Positions 17,921-25,116 are shown, numbered from the stretch's first letter. The stretch: 36,593 bases of DNA from Acidimicrobiaceae bacterium (GCA_003153575.1 PLZW01000005.1:72957-109549); one strand, 5' to 3'. A program made the numbers and translations. The notes: a model not told the origin generated them from the sequence alone.

Positions 17921-18394
17921 ATGACCGCACCCGGAAGCCCTCCGTCCGACGTCTCCGCAGTCCGGTTGACCACCGGCCTGCCCGAGACCGTCCTGCCCGC
18001 CGAGCCCCCGGCCCTGCGGGGGGCCCTGGCCGAAGCTCTGGCCCAGCCCGGCGAGCGCCGTCGCCACGCGGTGTCCGACATCGTGCGCAGCGAGCCGCGG
18101 TCGCTCGACGCCTGGGCTGCTCTCGGCTCGTTGGCCCGGGACGACGTCGAGGCCTACGCCTACTTCCGCGTCGGCTACCACCGCGGCCTCGATGCCCTAC
18201 GAGGCGCCGGCTGGAAGGGCTCCGGTCTCGTGCGTTGGTCCCACGAGTCGAATCGCGGCTTCCTCCGGTGCCTCGACGGCCTGCGCTCCGCAGCCGGCGC
18301 CATCGGCGAGCAGTCGGAGGAGGAGCGGTGCGCCCAGTTCCTGCGCCAGCTCGACCCGGCCTGGAGCCCGGACTGGACCGGCTACCCGGCTTGA
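17921..18394 (+). CDS. DUF3151 family protein
   Basis: 157-residue member of an actinobacterial family of unknown function (DUF3151). The conserved core runs from HAVSDIVRSEPRSLDAWAALGSLA through AYAYFRVGYHRGLDALRGAGWKG and VRWSHESNRGFLRCLDGLR to EERCAQFLRQLDP; it is helical and tetratricopeptide-like in look. Soluble, no signal peptide. The N-terminal ~35 residues are variable. It begins at an ATG 7 nt after a TACACT -10 element and leads a probable operon with the lipoprotein (26 nt gap) and the flavin reductase. Confidence 0.85.
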   Translation: MTAPGSPPSDVSAVRLTTGLPETVLPAEPPALRGALAEALAQPGERRRHAVSDIVRSEPRSLDAWAALGSLARDDVEAYAYFRVGYHRGLDALRGAGWKGSGLVRWSHESNRGFLRCLDGLRSAAGAIGEQSEEERCAQFLRQLDPAWSPDWTGYPA

Positions 18395-18420
18395 CGGCCG
18401 AGGCGGACCGTCGAGGGCCG

Positions 18421-18945
18421 ATGCGCACCGTCGGGGTGCCGGCATGGGCGCTCGCGGCCCTGGCCGTGGCCTTCCTGGTGGGCGGCTGCGCCGGTCAGGA
18501 ACAGTCGGGCACTCCCGCCCAGCGGGTGACCACGTGGATGGTCGCCGGGGGTGGGGGCTCGGGGATCGGTAACGTCGAGATCGACTCCGCGAACGTGGAC
18601 CTGGCCCTGGCGAAGCACAACGCGCCGGCGGCCATCAAGGAGGTGTGCGCCCTGCTCAGCAACGACGCCCAGAGCGCGGTCGGGATCCTGCCCACGCCCG
18701 ACCAGGAGTTGACGACCGCCCTCGACACGGCCTACGTGGACGCCACCGCAGCGGGCGACGACTGCTACAACGGCGCATCCGGGAACGCCCGCCTGCTGGC
18801 CCGGTCCGCAGCCGAGCGGACCAGGCTGCACTCCCTGCTGGCCGTCGCCACGCAACGGGTCGAGGCCGTCACCGGCCACACCCCCACGACGGACACCACC
18901 GTGCCCCCGACCGGGGGCGGCGACCCGTTCGCCGGCGGGCAGTGA
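18421..18945 (+). CDS. Putative lipoprotein
   Basis: 174-residue predicted lipoprotein. A short positive N-terminus (MRTVG) leads to a hydrophobic segment and a lipobox-like LVGGC with Cys23, so it should be anchored on the outer face of the membrane. The mature part is soluble and helical, with further cysteines in KEVCALL and DDCYNG that could pair. It ends in a Thr/Pro/Gly-rich tail. No family recognised. GAGGG lies 4 nt before the ATG. The stop overlaps the GTG of the flavin reductase (GTGA). Confidence 0.7.
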   Translation: MRTVGVPAWALAALAVAFLVGGCAGQEQSGTPAQRVTTWMVAGGGGSGIGNVEIDSANVDLALAKHNAPAAIKEVCALLSNDAQSAVGILPTPDQELTTALDTAYVDATAAGDDCYNGASGNARLLARSAAERTRLHSLLAVATQRVEAVTGHTPTTDTTVPPTGGGDPFAGGQ

Positions 18946-19529
18946 GCACGACGGGCGACGGAGTGCCGGATCCCGAGGCGTTCGACCGGCTCCGGCGCCG
19001 GGTCCTGTGGGCGATGCCCACCGGACTGTTCGTGGTCGGGAGTCGGTCAGGCGAGGAACGGAACCTGATGACGTGCAACTGGGTGCAGCAGGTGGCGACC
19101 ACACCCAAGCTGGTGGCGGTGGCCGTCGAGGCCGGCTCGGTGACGCGTGGCCTGATCGATCGGGGCGGATCGTTCAGTGTGTGCCTCCTGTCCCGTTCCG
19201 ATCGCAGCCTGGTCCGTCGGTTCGTGAAGCCGGCCGACGACGTCGAGACCGACGGACGCGGTGCCTCCACCTCGATGCAGGGGGTGCCGGTCGTGGAGAT
19301 CGGAGGCGGCCTGCCGTGCCCGACGGCGGCGGTGGCGTGGCTGGCCTGCGCCGTGCGCACCGTGGCCACGTGGGACGACCTCGTCCCGGACGGGGCCGCC
19401 GTCACGGCCAGTCACGTGCTCGTCGTCGGCGAGGTGGTCGACGCCGGGGAGTCGTCGCGGCTGGGTGCTCCCGGTGACGATGCCGCTGTTCTGTCGATGG
19501 CCGACACCCGCATGCACTATGGCGGCTAG
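18942..19529 (+). CDS. Flavin reductase-like FMN-binding protein
   Basis: 195-residue split-barrel protein of the flavin reductase family, which binds FMN and often supplies reduced flavin to a monooxygenase. Family features: the N-terminal PTGLFVVGSRSGEERNLMTCNWVQQVATTPKLVAVAVEAGS (start of the barrel and flavin-phosphate site), SFSVCLL, and later HVLVVGEVVDAGE. The monooxygenase partner, if any, is not adjacent. GTG start overlaps the lipoprotein stop, so expression is probably coupled to DUF3151 and the lipoprotein. It converges with a small minus-strand gene 30 nt away. Confidence 0.85.
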   Translation: MSTTGDGVPDPEAFDRLRRRVLWAMPTGLFVVGSRSGEERNLMTCNWVQQVATTPKLVAVAVEAGSVTRGLIDRGGSFSVCLLSRSDRSLVRRFVKPADDVETDGRGASTSMQGVPVVEIGGGLPCPTAAVAWLACAVRTVATWDDLVPDGAAVTASHVLVVGEVVDAGESSRLGAPGDDAAVLSMADTRMHYGG

Positions 19530-19559
19530 CGCCGTGCGGGCCCGAGCCGGGGCCGGCCG

Positions 19560-19796
19560 TCAGGTGGGAGCGGACCCGTCGGAGGGTCGCAGGTCGATCC
19601 GGAATGTCAGCACCCCGTCCTCGATGGAGGCCTCCGCGTCGCCCAGCATGGCGTAGTCCATGAAGTCGACCTGGGCCTGTTCGATGAAGCGTTGGCGGTC
19701 CGGGCCCTCGATGGGCGGGAGGCCCCGGTTGCGCACGGCCTCGGCCCGGGAACGGAAGCGCGCCACCATCTCTGCGGGATCGAAATCGTCGGCCAC
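19560..19796 (-). CDS. Small protein of unknown function (78 aa)
   Basis: 78-residue acidic, soluble protein. A helical N-terminal part (FDPAEMVARFRSRAEAVRNR) is followed by PPIEGPDRQRFIEQAQVDFMDYAML and a C-terminal beta-like end, ASIEDGVLTFRIDLRP. I recognise no family, but the amphipathic pattern and codon use look genuine. GTG start; a TACAGT -10-like element lies 6 nt upstream, which supports both the start and expression as a leaderless mRNA. Divergent from a small cysteine-containing protein. Confidence 0.65.
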   Translation of the reverse strand: MADDFDPAEMVARFRSRAEAVRNRGLPPIEGPDRQRFIEQAQVDFMDYAMLGDAEASIEDGVLTFRIDLRPSDGSAPT

Positions 19797-19802
19797 GATG
19801 CG

Positions 19803-19808
19803 ACTGTA
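19803..19808 (-). promoter_or_regulatory. Putative -10 element of the 78-residue protein gene (leaderless)
   Basis: TACAGT on the minus strand, 6 nt from the GTG start; no Shine-Dalgarno. Confidence 0.4.
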
Positions 19809-19858
19809 GCGGCCCCCCGGAGCCGCCCGGTGGTGCCACGACCAGGTGGTCGCCGCAC

Positions 19859-19864
19859 TACACT
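19859..19864 (+). promoter_or_regulatory. Putative -10 element of the 69-residue protein gene
   Basis: TACACT, giving a predicted leader of about 75 nt that ends in the ribosome-binding site AAGGAG (19932-19937), 8 nt before the GTG. Confidence 0.35.
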
Positions 19865-19945
19865 GGTCGCATCGTTCTTTGGTGGTGGCCCGGCGCGTCG
19901 TGCGCAGGGGACAGTCCGCCTCTGGTGGGGCAAGGAGTTGGTCTC

Positions 19946-20155
19946 GTGAAGAAGGGACGCCATCGCCGCTTCGAAGAAGCGCGCAGTTTGAAGCGGTCGG
20001 TAGCGACCGCCAACCGGCGCTGCCCCGAGTGCGGGGCGGAGCCCGACGACAAACACGCCTCGTGGTGCCTGGCGACCGAGGATGATTACGACGAGATCCT
20101 CGGTACCACCCCGCCGGTCGCCTCGGTTGACGAGTACGACCCCCTGGCCGAGTAG
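19946..20155 (+). CDS. Small putative zinc-binding protein (69 aa)
   Basis: 69-residue basic-then-acidic protein. A Lys/Arg-rich N-terminus (MKKGRHRRFEEARSLKRS) precedes CPECGAEPDDKHASWC, a CxxC plus a later Cys (with a His) that could hold zinc, then an acidic tail ending EYDPLAE. It looks like a small zinc ribbon that might touch nucleic acid or ribosome; that is inference. GTG start at 19946 is set by AAGGAG 8 nt upstream. A 13-base tandem repeat covers the stop codon and the bases after it. Confidence 0.65.
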   Translation: MKKGRHRRFEEARSLKRSVATANRRCPECGAEPDDKHASWCLATEDDYDEILGTTPPVASVDEYDPLAE

Positions 20156-20172
20156 CCCAGGCCGAGTAGCCC
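20146..20172 (+). repeat. Short tandem duplication at a gene end
   Basis: GGCCGAGTAGCCC at 20146-20158 and again at 20160-20172, separated by one base. The first copy contains the stop codon of the 69-residue protein. Looks like a replication-slippage duplication. Confidence 0.7.
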
Positions 20173-20183
20173 CCGGGATCCGC

Positions 20184-20933
20184 TCAGCGGCGAACCGTCG
20201 GGTGGGCCAGGAACGTCACCGTGGTCCCGGGCCCGGTGCGCTCGTCGAGGTAGGCGGCCAGCCGCTTGTAGACCTTCTTGCCGGCCATCGTCTCGAGCTC
20301 GGTCCGCATGGTCCGGTAGACGGGGTCGTGCCCGCCGAAGGCCGCCGGGTCCTCGGTGCACCACCAGTGGAACTCCGCCCCGCCCTCGCCCCAGTGGCGA
20401 CGGTCCCACTGCCGGACCACGGAGGTGACCCGCCCGTCGGGCGACGTCTCGTCCTCGCGCCGCAGCGGCAGCTGCCAGCACACTTCGGGCTTCAGCTCGA
20501 CATGGCTGACGCCGCGGGCCTCGGCTTCGACGTGCAGAGCGCACCCGGGGCCCTTGGCGAATCCCGGCCGGTTGAGGAATATGCAGGCACCGTCCACCAG
20601 CTTGGTGCCGAGGTCGCCGTCCGACAGCTTCTTGACCACGCCCTTGCGCCCCTTGGCGTGGAACTGCCAGACGTCGGGTCCCAGGGTCTTGGCGGCGGCC
20701 TCGACCTTGGCGGCGTCCGCCTTCCCCGTGAAGTGGGCCCCGTAGGAGCAGCACCCCTGGGCCAGCTCGGGCGACGGACCGGTCAGCACGCCCTGGCAGC
20801 CGGCGCCGAAGATACAGGTCCAGCCGCTGGCCAGGAAGGTCACGTCGAACAGCCAGGTCCGCTCCTCGTCGGGGTCGTCGAAACTGACCCATTCGTGGGC
20901 GTCATCGGGCACGTGCTTGTGGGAGGGGGACAC
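20184..20933 (-). CDS. Cysteine-rich protein of unknown function
   Basis: 249-residue protein resembling an uncharacterised actinobacterial family. Eight cysteines stand in a conserved-looking order: WTCIFGAGC, GCCSYG, GACIFLN, GPGCALH, EVCWQLP and WWCTED. Highly aromatic flanks (HWGEGGAEFHWWC) and the phrase DGACIFLNRPGF suggest a metal or Fe-S site, in the style of YkgJ-like cysteine clusters. Soluble, no signal peptide. GTG start at 20933, only 18 nt from the start of the divergent Nfu-type Fe-S protein, which adds weight to a link with Fe-S or metal metabolism. Function unproven. Confidence 0.72.
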   Translation of the reverse strand: MSPSHKHVPDDAHEWVSFDDPDEERTWLFDVTFLASGWTCIFGAGCQGVLTGPSPELAQGCCSYGAHFTGKADAAKVEAAAKTLGPDVWQFHAKGRKGVVKKLSDGDLGTKLVDGACIFLNRPGFAKGPGCALHVEAEARGVSHVELKPEVCWQLPLRREDETSPDGRVTSVVRQWDRRHWGEGGAEFHWWCTEDPAAFGGHDPVYRTMRTELETMAGKKVYKRLAAYLDERTGPGTTVTFLAHPTVRR

Positions 20934-20938
20934 GCCCT

Positions 20939-20945
20939 TATGATG
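20939..20945. promoter_or_regulatory. Overlapping divergent -10 elements between the cysteine-rich gene and nfu
   Basis: Plus strand TATGAT (20939-20944) lies 7 nt before ATG 20952, with TTGTGG at 20917-20922 as a possible -35 (16-bp spacer). On the minus strand CATCAT (20940-20945) lies 6 nt before GTG 20933. Both genes would be leaderless, fired from the same few base pairs. Confidence 0.4.
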
Positions 20946-20951
20946 GCAGGC

Positions 20952-21608
20952 ATGAGTGAAGACCGCGAGGACATCGCCCCCGTACTGGCGATCACGCCTG
21001 AGGCCCGTGCCACCGTGCTCGAGGTGCTGGCCAACGAGTCCGAGTCCGACACCCTGGCGCTCTGGCTCGAGGTCAGCGGCGAGGCCGGCGGTGCCTACAC
21101 CTACGACATGTACTTCCAGGCCGTGGCCGACGCCGGCAGCGGCGACGTGGTGCAGTCCGACGACGTGCTCCCGGTGGTCGTCCCCTCGACCAGCGTGGAC
21201 CGACTCCAGGGGGCCACGCTCGATTTCGTCACCGACACCTCGGGCGAGGGCGGTCTGGTCATCGTCAATCCGAACACCCCGACGGCCCCGACCCTGGCCG
21301 GGCTCGGTTCGATCCCCGAGGTCGACATGTCGGATCCCTTCGCCCAGCGGGTGGTGGCGGTCCTCGAGCAGCAGGTGAACCCGAGCATCGCCTCCCACGG
21401 TGGCCGGGCCGACCTGGTGGCCGTCGAGGACGCCTCGGTCTACCTACGGTTGAGCGGCGGGTGCCAGGGGTGCGGCATGGCCAAGGCCACGTTGTCCCAG
21501 GGCATCGAGGTCATCCTGCGCGAGGCCATCCCCGAGATCGCCAACGTCGTCGACGTCACCGATCACGCCGACGGCACGAACCCGTACTACGAGCCCGCCC
21601 ACAGCTGA
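20952..21608 (+). CDS. NifU-like Fe-S cluster carrier (NfuA type)
   Basis: 218-residue two-domain protein. The N-terminal ~115 residues look like a degenerate A-type (HesB/IscA) scaffold without its cysteines (ITPEARATVLEVL start). The C-terminal NifU domain has LSGGCQGCGMAKATLSQGIE, with CxxC at Cys171 and Cys174, which binds a [4Fe-4S] cluster between two subunits for delivery to target enzymes. This matches NfuA architecture. Start choice: ATG 20952 lies 7 nt after TATGAT and would be leaderless; ATG at 20940 or 20943 are in frame but overlap that element. Divergent from the cysteine-rich gene. Confidence 0.88.
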   Translation: MSEDREDIAPVLAITPEARATVLEVLANESESDTLALWLEVSGEAGGAYTYDMYFQAVADAGSGDVVQSDDVLPVVVPSTSVDRLQGATLDFVTDTSGEGGLVIVNPNTPTAPTLAGLGSIPEVDMSDPFAQRVVAVLEQQVNPSIASHGGRADLVAVEDASVYLRLSGGCQGCGMAKATLSQGIEVILREAIPEIANVVDVTDHADGTNPYYEPAHS

Positions 21609-21671
21609 CCCCCGGTTGACGGTCCGTCCCGGCACTCCGGGTGCGGCACACCGGGGAGCGCTCCGACGGCC

Positions 21672-22115
21672 GTGATCCGCGACGCCAGGCCGGACGATCT
21701 TCCCGCCCTGCGCTCGGTCTTCGAGCGGGCTTCGCTGTCCAATGCCGGCGACCGCTCCGCGCTCGCGGCCCACCCGGAAGCGCTTGAGTTCTCGTGGCCG
21801 GCCGCACCGAGTGCGCGCTGCCGGGTCGCCGTCGACGTCCTCGATGCTCCAGTGGTCGGATTCGCCACCACCACGGAGGCGTACGGCGTCGTCGAACTGC
21901 TCGACCTGTTCGTCGACCCGGACCGCATGCGCCGGGGTGTCGCCCGGTCACTGGTCGACGACGTGGTCGCCTGGGCCCGTGCCAACAGCGCGCGCCGGAT
22001 CGGCGTCGACGGCAACCCCCATGCCCGCGGCTTCTACGAGGCCGTCGGCTTCGTGGTCGAGGGCGAGGTGTCCACCGAGTTCGGTCCGGGACTTCGGCTC
22101 GGCCTCATCCTTTGA
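21672..22115 (+). CDS. GNAT-family N-acetyltransferase
   Basis: 147-residue GNAT protein. It begins MIRDARPDDLPAL (strand 1 and helix 1), has VVELLDLFVDPDRMRRGVARSLVDDVVAWAR, where the acetyl-CoA pyrophosphate loop RRGVA replaces the usual Q/RxxGxG/A, and ends with NPHARGFYEAVGFV. The acceptor substrate cannot be predicted. GTG start at 21672 has no clear ribosome-binding site within normal distance. It ends 35 nt from the convergent dienelactone hydrolase gene; the gap contains a perfect GC hairpin. Confidence 0.88.
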   Translation: MIRDARPDDLPALRSVFERASLSNAGDRSALAAHPEALEFSWPAAPSARCRVAVDVLDAPVVGFATTTEAYGVVELLDLFVDPDRMRRGVARSLVDDVVAWARANSARRIGVDGNPHARGFYEAVGFVVEGEVSTEFGPGLRLGLIL

Positions 22116-22122
22116 GACCCGC

Positions 22123-22138
22123 GGCCCGAGACCGGGCC
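22123..22138. terminator. Hairpin in the GNAT-hydrolase convergent gap
   Basis: GGCCCG, loop AGAC, CGGGCC: a perfect 6-bp stem in a 35-nt convergent gap. Same design as the hairpin at 6302-6317. No T-tract. Confidence 0.5.
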
Positions 22139-22150
22139 AGCCGGCGGCCC

Positions 22151-22876
22151 TCAGTCGGACGGGGCGAGATGGCCGCCCAGCCACTCCAGCGTGCGACGCC
22201 ATCCGTCGGCGGCGGCCGCCGGGTCATAGGAGTCGCGGAGGTCGCAGTGGAAGCCGTGCTGGGCGTCCGGGTAGCGGACGATCGACGTGTCCACGCCGGC
22301 GCCGGCGTCGAGGGCGCCGCGCAAGGTCTCCACGTCCTCCACCGGGATGGAGCCGTCGGCGTCGCCGAACAGTCCGAGCCATGGCGTACGCATCGAGGCG
22401 GCCAGGTGCAGGAGCGAGGGCATCGCCTCGCTCCGACCGGTCACCACGCCGCCGCCGTAGAAGCCGACGGCGGCCCCGAGCGCTTCGTGCCCGGCCACCA
22501 GGAAGGTGACCCGACCGCCCATGCAGAACCCGACGATGCCGATCTGGCGGTCCGACCATCCGGCGGCTCGCAGGTGGTCGAGGACGCTGCCGACGTCGGC
22601 CAGGATGCCGTCGTCGGACAGTGCCAGGAGGTTCGGCATCACCTCACCGATGTCCTCGTAGCCGTAAGCCGGGGACCCGGTCCGGTGGAACAGGTGAGGT
22701 GCCACGGCGTGGTAGCCGGCCTCCGCCAGTCGTCGGGTCACATCCTCGATGTGGGCGTTGACGCCGAAGGCCTCCTGGACGACCACGACCGCGCCCCGTG
22801 CATTGCCGTCGGGCACGGCCTCGTAGACGGGCATCGCCCCGTCGGGGACGTCGAGAGTGAGGGTGCGTGTCTCCAT
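22151..22876 (-). CDS. Dienelactone hydrolase family protein
   Basis: 241-residue alpha/beta hydrolase of the dienelactone hydrolase family. Active-site parts: Glu35 in VVQEAFGVN, the cysteine nucleophile Cys118 in VGFCMGG, an aspartate in FGDADGSIP (172-174) and His207 in DAQHGFH. The Cys-Asp-His triad with the Glu is the classical DLH set. No chlorocatechol or other aromatic catabolic gene is nearby, so the real substrate may be different. ATG at 22874-22876 lacks a strong ribosome-binding site. Divergent from the A24 peptidase with 52 nt between starts. Confidence 0.9.
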   Translation of the reverse strand: METRTLTLDVPDGAMPVYEAVPDGNARGAVVVVQEAFGVNAHIEDVTRRLAEAGYHAVAPHLFHRTGSPAYGYEDIGEVMPNLLALSDDGILADVGSVLDHLRAAGWSDRQIGIVGFCMGGRVTFLVAGHEALGAAVGFYGGGVVTGRSEAMPSLLHLAASMRTPWLGLFGDADGSIPVEDVETLRGALDAGAGVDTSIVRYPDAQHGFHCDLRDSYDPAAAADGWRRTLEWLGGHLAPSD

Positions 22877-22915
22877 AGGCCCGCCACGATGCCCGTTCGG
22901 GCGCCTTACGTCCAG

Positions 22916-22921
22916 TACGTT
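22916..22921 (+). promoter_or_regulatory. Putative -10 element of the A24 peptidase gene (leaderless)
   Basis: TACGTT ends 7 nt before the GTG at 22929. No Shine-Dalgarno, no clear -35. Confidence 0.4.
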
Positions 22922-22928
22922 TCGTTGC

Positions 22929-23810
22929 GTGCACGCGCTACTCGTCGCAGCCAGTGGCGTGGCCGGCGTCGTCGCCGGTGCAGTGCTCGACCCGCTCGGT
23001 CAGCAGCTGGCCGACCTCAGCCGGGCAGCTGAGCAGCGGGACCGGGCCGAACGGGACGCACGGCGGGTCGAACAGGCAGCTGCCGGGGAGCCCGCCAACC
23101 TTTTCGACCACGCCGATCCGGGAACGCCGTCGGCACCGCTCGTCGTGCCGGAGCTCGACGTCGACCCGGTACCCGCGGCGGCCTCCCTCGCCGGGCCCGC
23201 CGACGAGGCGCCACCGGTCCGCCACCTACTGCCGTCGGGCCGCTCCACCGGCCGCACCGTCGGTGCCGCCCTCGTCACCGGCGGGCTGTGGGCGGCGGCC
23301 GCCGCCCACTTCGGGTCCCACCTGCTGCTCGCCCCCTTCCTGGTGTTCTTCGGCCTGGCCGTGGCCGTGTCGGTGACCGACCTCACCCACCGGCTGGTGC
23401 CCCGCTACCTGGTCTACGGGGCGTTGGCCCTGATCGCCCCGCTGCTGGTGGCGGTGTCCGCCATCGACCACACCTGGCACGACCTGGCCGGGGCGGCCAT
23501 CGGGGGCGCGGCGGCCTTCGGGGTCTTCTTCCTCATCTGGTTCTTCGTGCCCAAGGGAATGGGCTTCGGCGACGTGCGCCTGGCCGGTGCCATCGGGCTG
23601 ACCGTCGGGTACCTGAGCCTCCTCCACGTCTATCTCGCCTTCCTCACCGGGTTCATCCTGGGCCTGGTGCTCGGCCTGGTGCTCATGGTCGGGGCGACGA
23701 CGGGCCGCAAGACGCGCATCCCGTTCGCCCCCGCACTCGCCGCCGGGGCGGTGATCGCCACGCTGTGGGGCGGGCCGATGGCCCAGCACCTGTTCCATGC
23801 CGGCACGTGA
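22929..23810 (+). CDS. A24-family prepilin-peptidase-like membrane protease
   Basis: 293-residue polytopic membrane protein with a peptidase A24 domain. Both catalytic aspartates are visible: Asp151 in VSVTDLTHRLVPRYLV and Asp215 in GMGFGDVRL, the GxGD motif. About six or seven hydrophobic segments follow residue 110. The N-terminus has one membrane segment (3-20), then ~90 polar residues without the CxxC...CxxC zinc motif of the methyltransferase half found in full prepilin peptidases, so N-methylation is not expected. It would cleave leader peptides of type IV pilin-like (Flp/Tad) proteins; none is encoded here. GTG start, leaderless by the -10 position. The shikimate operon begins 79 nt downstream. 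Confidence 0.88.
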   Translation: MHALLVAASGVAGVVAGAVLDPLGQQLADLSRAAEQRDRAERDARRVEQAAAGEPANLFDHADPGTPSAPLVVPELDVDPVPAAASLAGPADEAPPVRHLLPSGRSTGRTVGAALVTGGLWAAAAAHFGSHLLLAPFLVFFGLAVAVSVTDLTHRLVPRYLVYGALALIAPLLVAVSAIDHTWHDLAGAAIGGAAAFGVFFLIWFFVPKGMGFGDVRLAGAIGLTVGYLSLLHVYLAFLTGFILGLVLGLVLMVGATTGRKTRIPFAPALAAGAVIATLWGGPMAQHLFHAGT

Positions 23811-23876
23811 CCGGCCTCGGTGAACGTGACGCGACTCGAGCCGTCGCCGACCACGGGGACCCGCGGCCGCCCCGAG

Positions 23877-23882
23877 TAGATT
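23877..23882 (+). promoter_or_regulatory. Putative -10 element of the aroC operon (leaderless)
   Basis: TAGATT ends 7 nt before the aroC ATG. No ribosome-binding site. The bases just before the ATG (TTGGCCGG) are the same as before padR. Confidence 0.45.
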
Positions 23883-23889
23883 TGGCCGG

Positions 23890-25116
23890 ATGCTGCGCTA
23901 CCTGACCGCCGGAGAGTCCCACGGACGTGCCCTCATGGTCATCGTCGAGGGCGTGCCGGCCGGGTTGCTGGTGACCGCCGAGGACATCCAGCGCGGCCTG
24001 GCCCGCCGCCGGCTCGGCTTCGGCCGCGGTCCACGGATGCGCTTCGAGATCGACGAGGTGGGACTGATGGCGGGGATCCGCCACGGCCGGACCCTCGGCT
24101 CGCCCATTGCCATCGAGATCGCCAACACCGAGTGGCCGAAGTGGGAAGAGGAGATGTCGCCCGCCCCCGGGCTCCCCTCCAAGGTCCTCACCAAGCCGCG
24201 CCCCGGCCACGCCGACCTGGCCGGGATGCTGAAGTACGGCCTCGACGATGCCCGCGACGTGCTGGAGCGGGCCTCGGCCCGTGAGACGGCCGCCCGGGTG
24301 GCCGCCGGCACCGTGGCCAAACTCCTGCTCCAGCAGATCGGCGTCGACGTCATCAGCCACATCGTCCAGATGGGGAAGGCCCGGGCCCACCCGGCGGCAC
24401 TGCCCCGGGTCGAGGACCTGGCCGCCATCGACGGTTCCCAGGTGCGCTGTTTCGACGCCAAGGCCGAGAAGCGCATGGTGGCGGCCATCAAGGCCGCGGC
24501 CAAGGCCGGCGATTCGCTAGGCGGCGTCGCCGAGGTCATCGCCTACGGTGTGCCCGTCGGGCTGGGGAGCCACGTCCACTGGGACCGCCGTCTCGACGCG
24601 CTGCTGGCCCAGGCCCTCATGAGCATCCAGGCCATCAAAGCGGTGGAGATCGGTGAGGGGGCCGAAGTGGCCGCCATGCTCGGCTCCGAGGCCCATGACG
24701 CCATCCGCATGGCCGATCCGGGAGCGGGGCCCGACGAGACGGCCACCGCCGCCATGAGCGGCGGCTACGTGCGCGACACCCACCGGGCAGGTGGGATCGA
24801 AGGCGGGATGAGCACCGGTGCCCCCATCGTGGCCCGCCTGTCGATGAAGCCGCTGGCCACCCTCAACCGGCCGACGCTGGGGACCGTGGACGTGGTAACC
24901 AAGGAGGCGACCGTGTCGTTCAAGGAGCGCACCGACGTGACCGCGGTGCCCGCCATGGGCGTCGTCGCCGAGACGATGACCGCTCTCGTGTTGGCCGCAG
25001 AGGCGCTGCGGAAGTTCGGTGGGGACTCGGTCGAGGAGTTCACCCGGAACTACGCCGGCTACCTCGCCACCCTGGGCGAGACCCCGTCGGCCGCGGCACC
25101 GATGGTCGATGGCTGA
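23890..25116 (+). CDS. aroC: Chorismate synthase
   Basis: 408-residue FMN-dependent lyase converting EPSP to chorismate, the last step of the shikimate pathway. Conserved signatures: LTAGESHGRAL at the start, RRRLGFGRGPRM, KPRPGHADLAGMLKYG, DDARDVLERASARETAARVAAG, and RAGGIEGGMSTG. Normal length, ATG start. First gene of an operon whose members overlap: 8 nt with aroK, then 4, 4, 4 and 1 nt down to efp. Chorismate made here would also feed menaquinone synthesis through the men genes upstream in the window. Confidence 0.97.
   Translation: MLRYLTAGESHGRALMVIVEGVPAGLLVTAEDIQRGLARRRLGFGRGPRMRFEIDEVGLMAGIRHGRTLGSPIAIEIANTEWPKWEEEMSPAPGLPSKVLTKPRPGHADLAGMLKYGLDDARDVLERASARETAARVAAGTVAKLLLQQIGVDVISHIVQMGKARAHPAALPRVEDLAAIDGSQVRCFDAKAEKRMVAAIKAAAKAGDSLGGVAEVIAYGVPVGLGSHVHWDRRLDALLAQALMSIQAIKAVEIGEGAEVAAMLGSEAHDAIRMADPGAGPDETATAAMSGGYVRDTHRAGGIEGGMSTGAPIVARLSMKPLATLNRPTLGTVDVVTKEATVSFKERTDVTAVPAMGVVAETMTALVLAAEALRKFGGDSVEEFTRNYAGYLATLGETPSAAAPMVDG

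Noticed and set aside
22905..22925. ACGT-containing repeat (TACGTCCAGTACGT) before the A24 gene as an operator
   Set aside because: Too short and degenerate; the second TACGTT is better explained as a -10 element.
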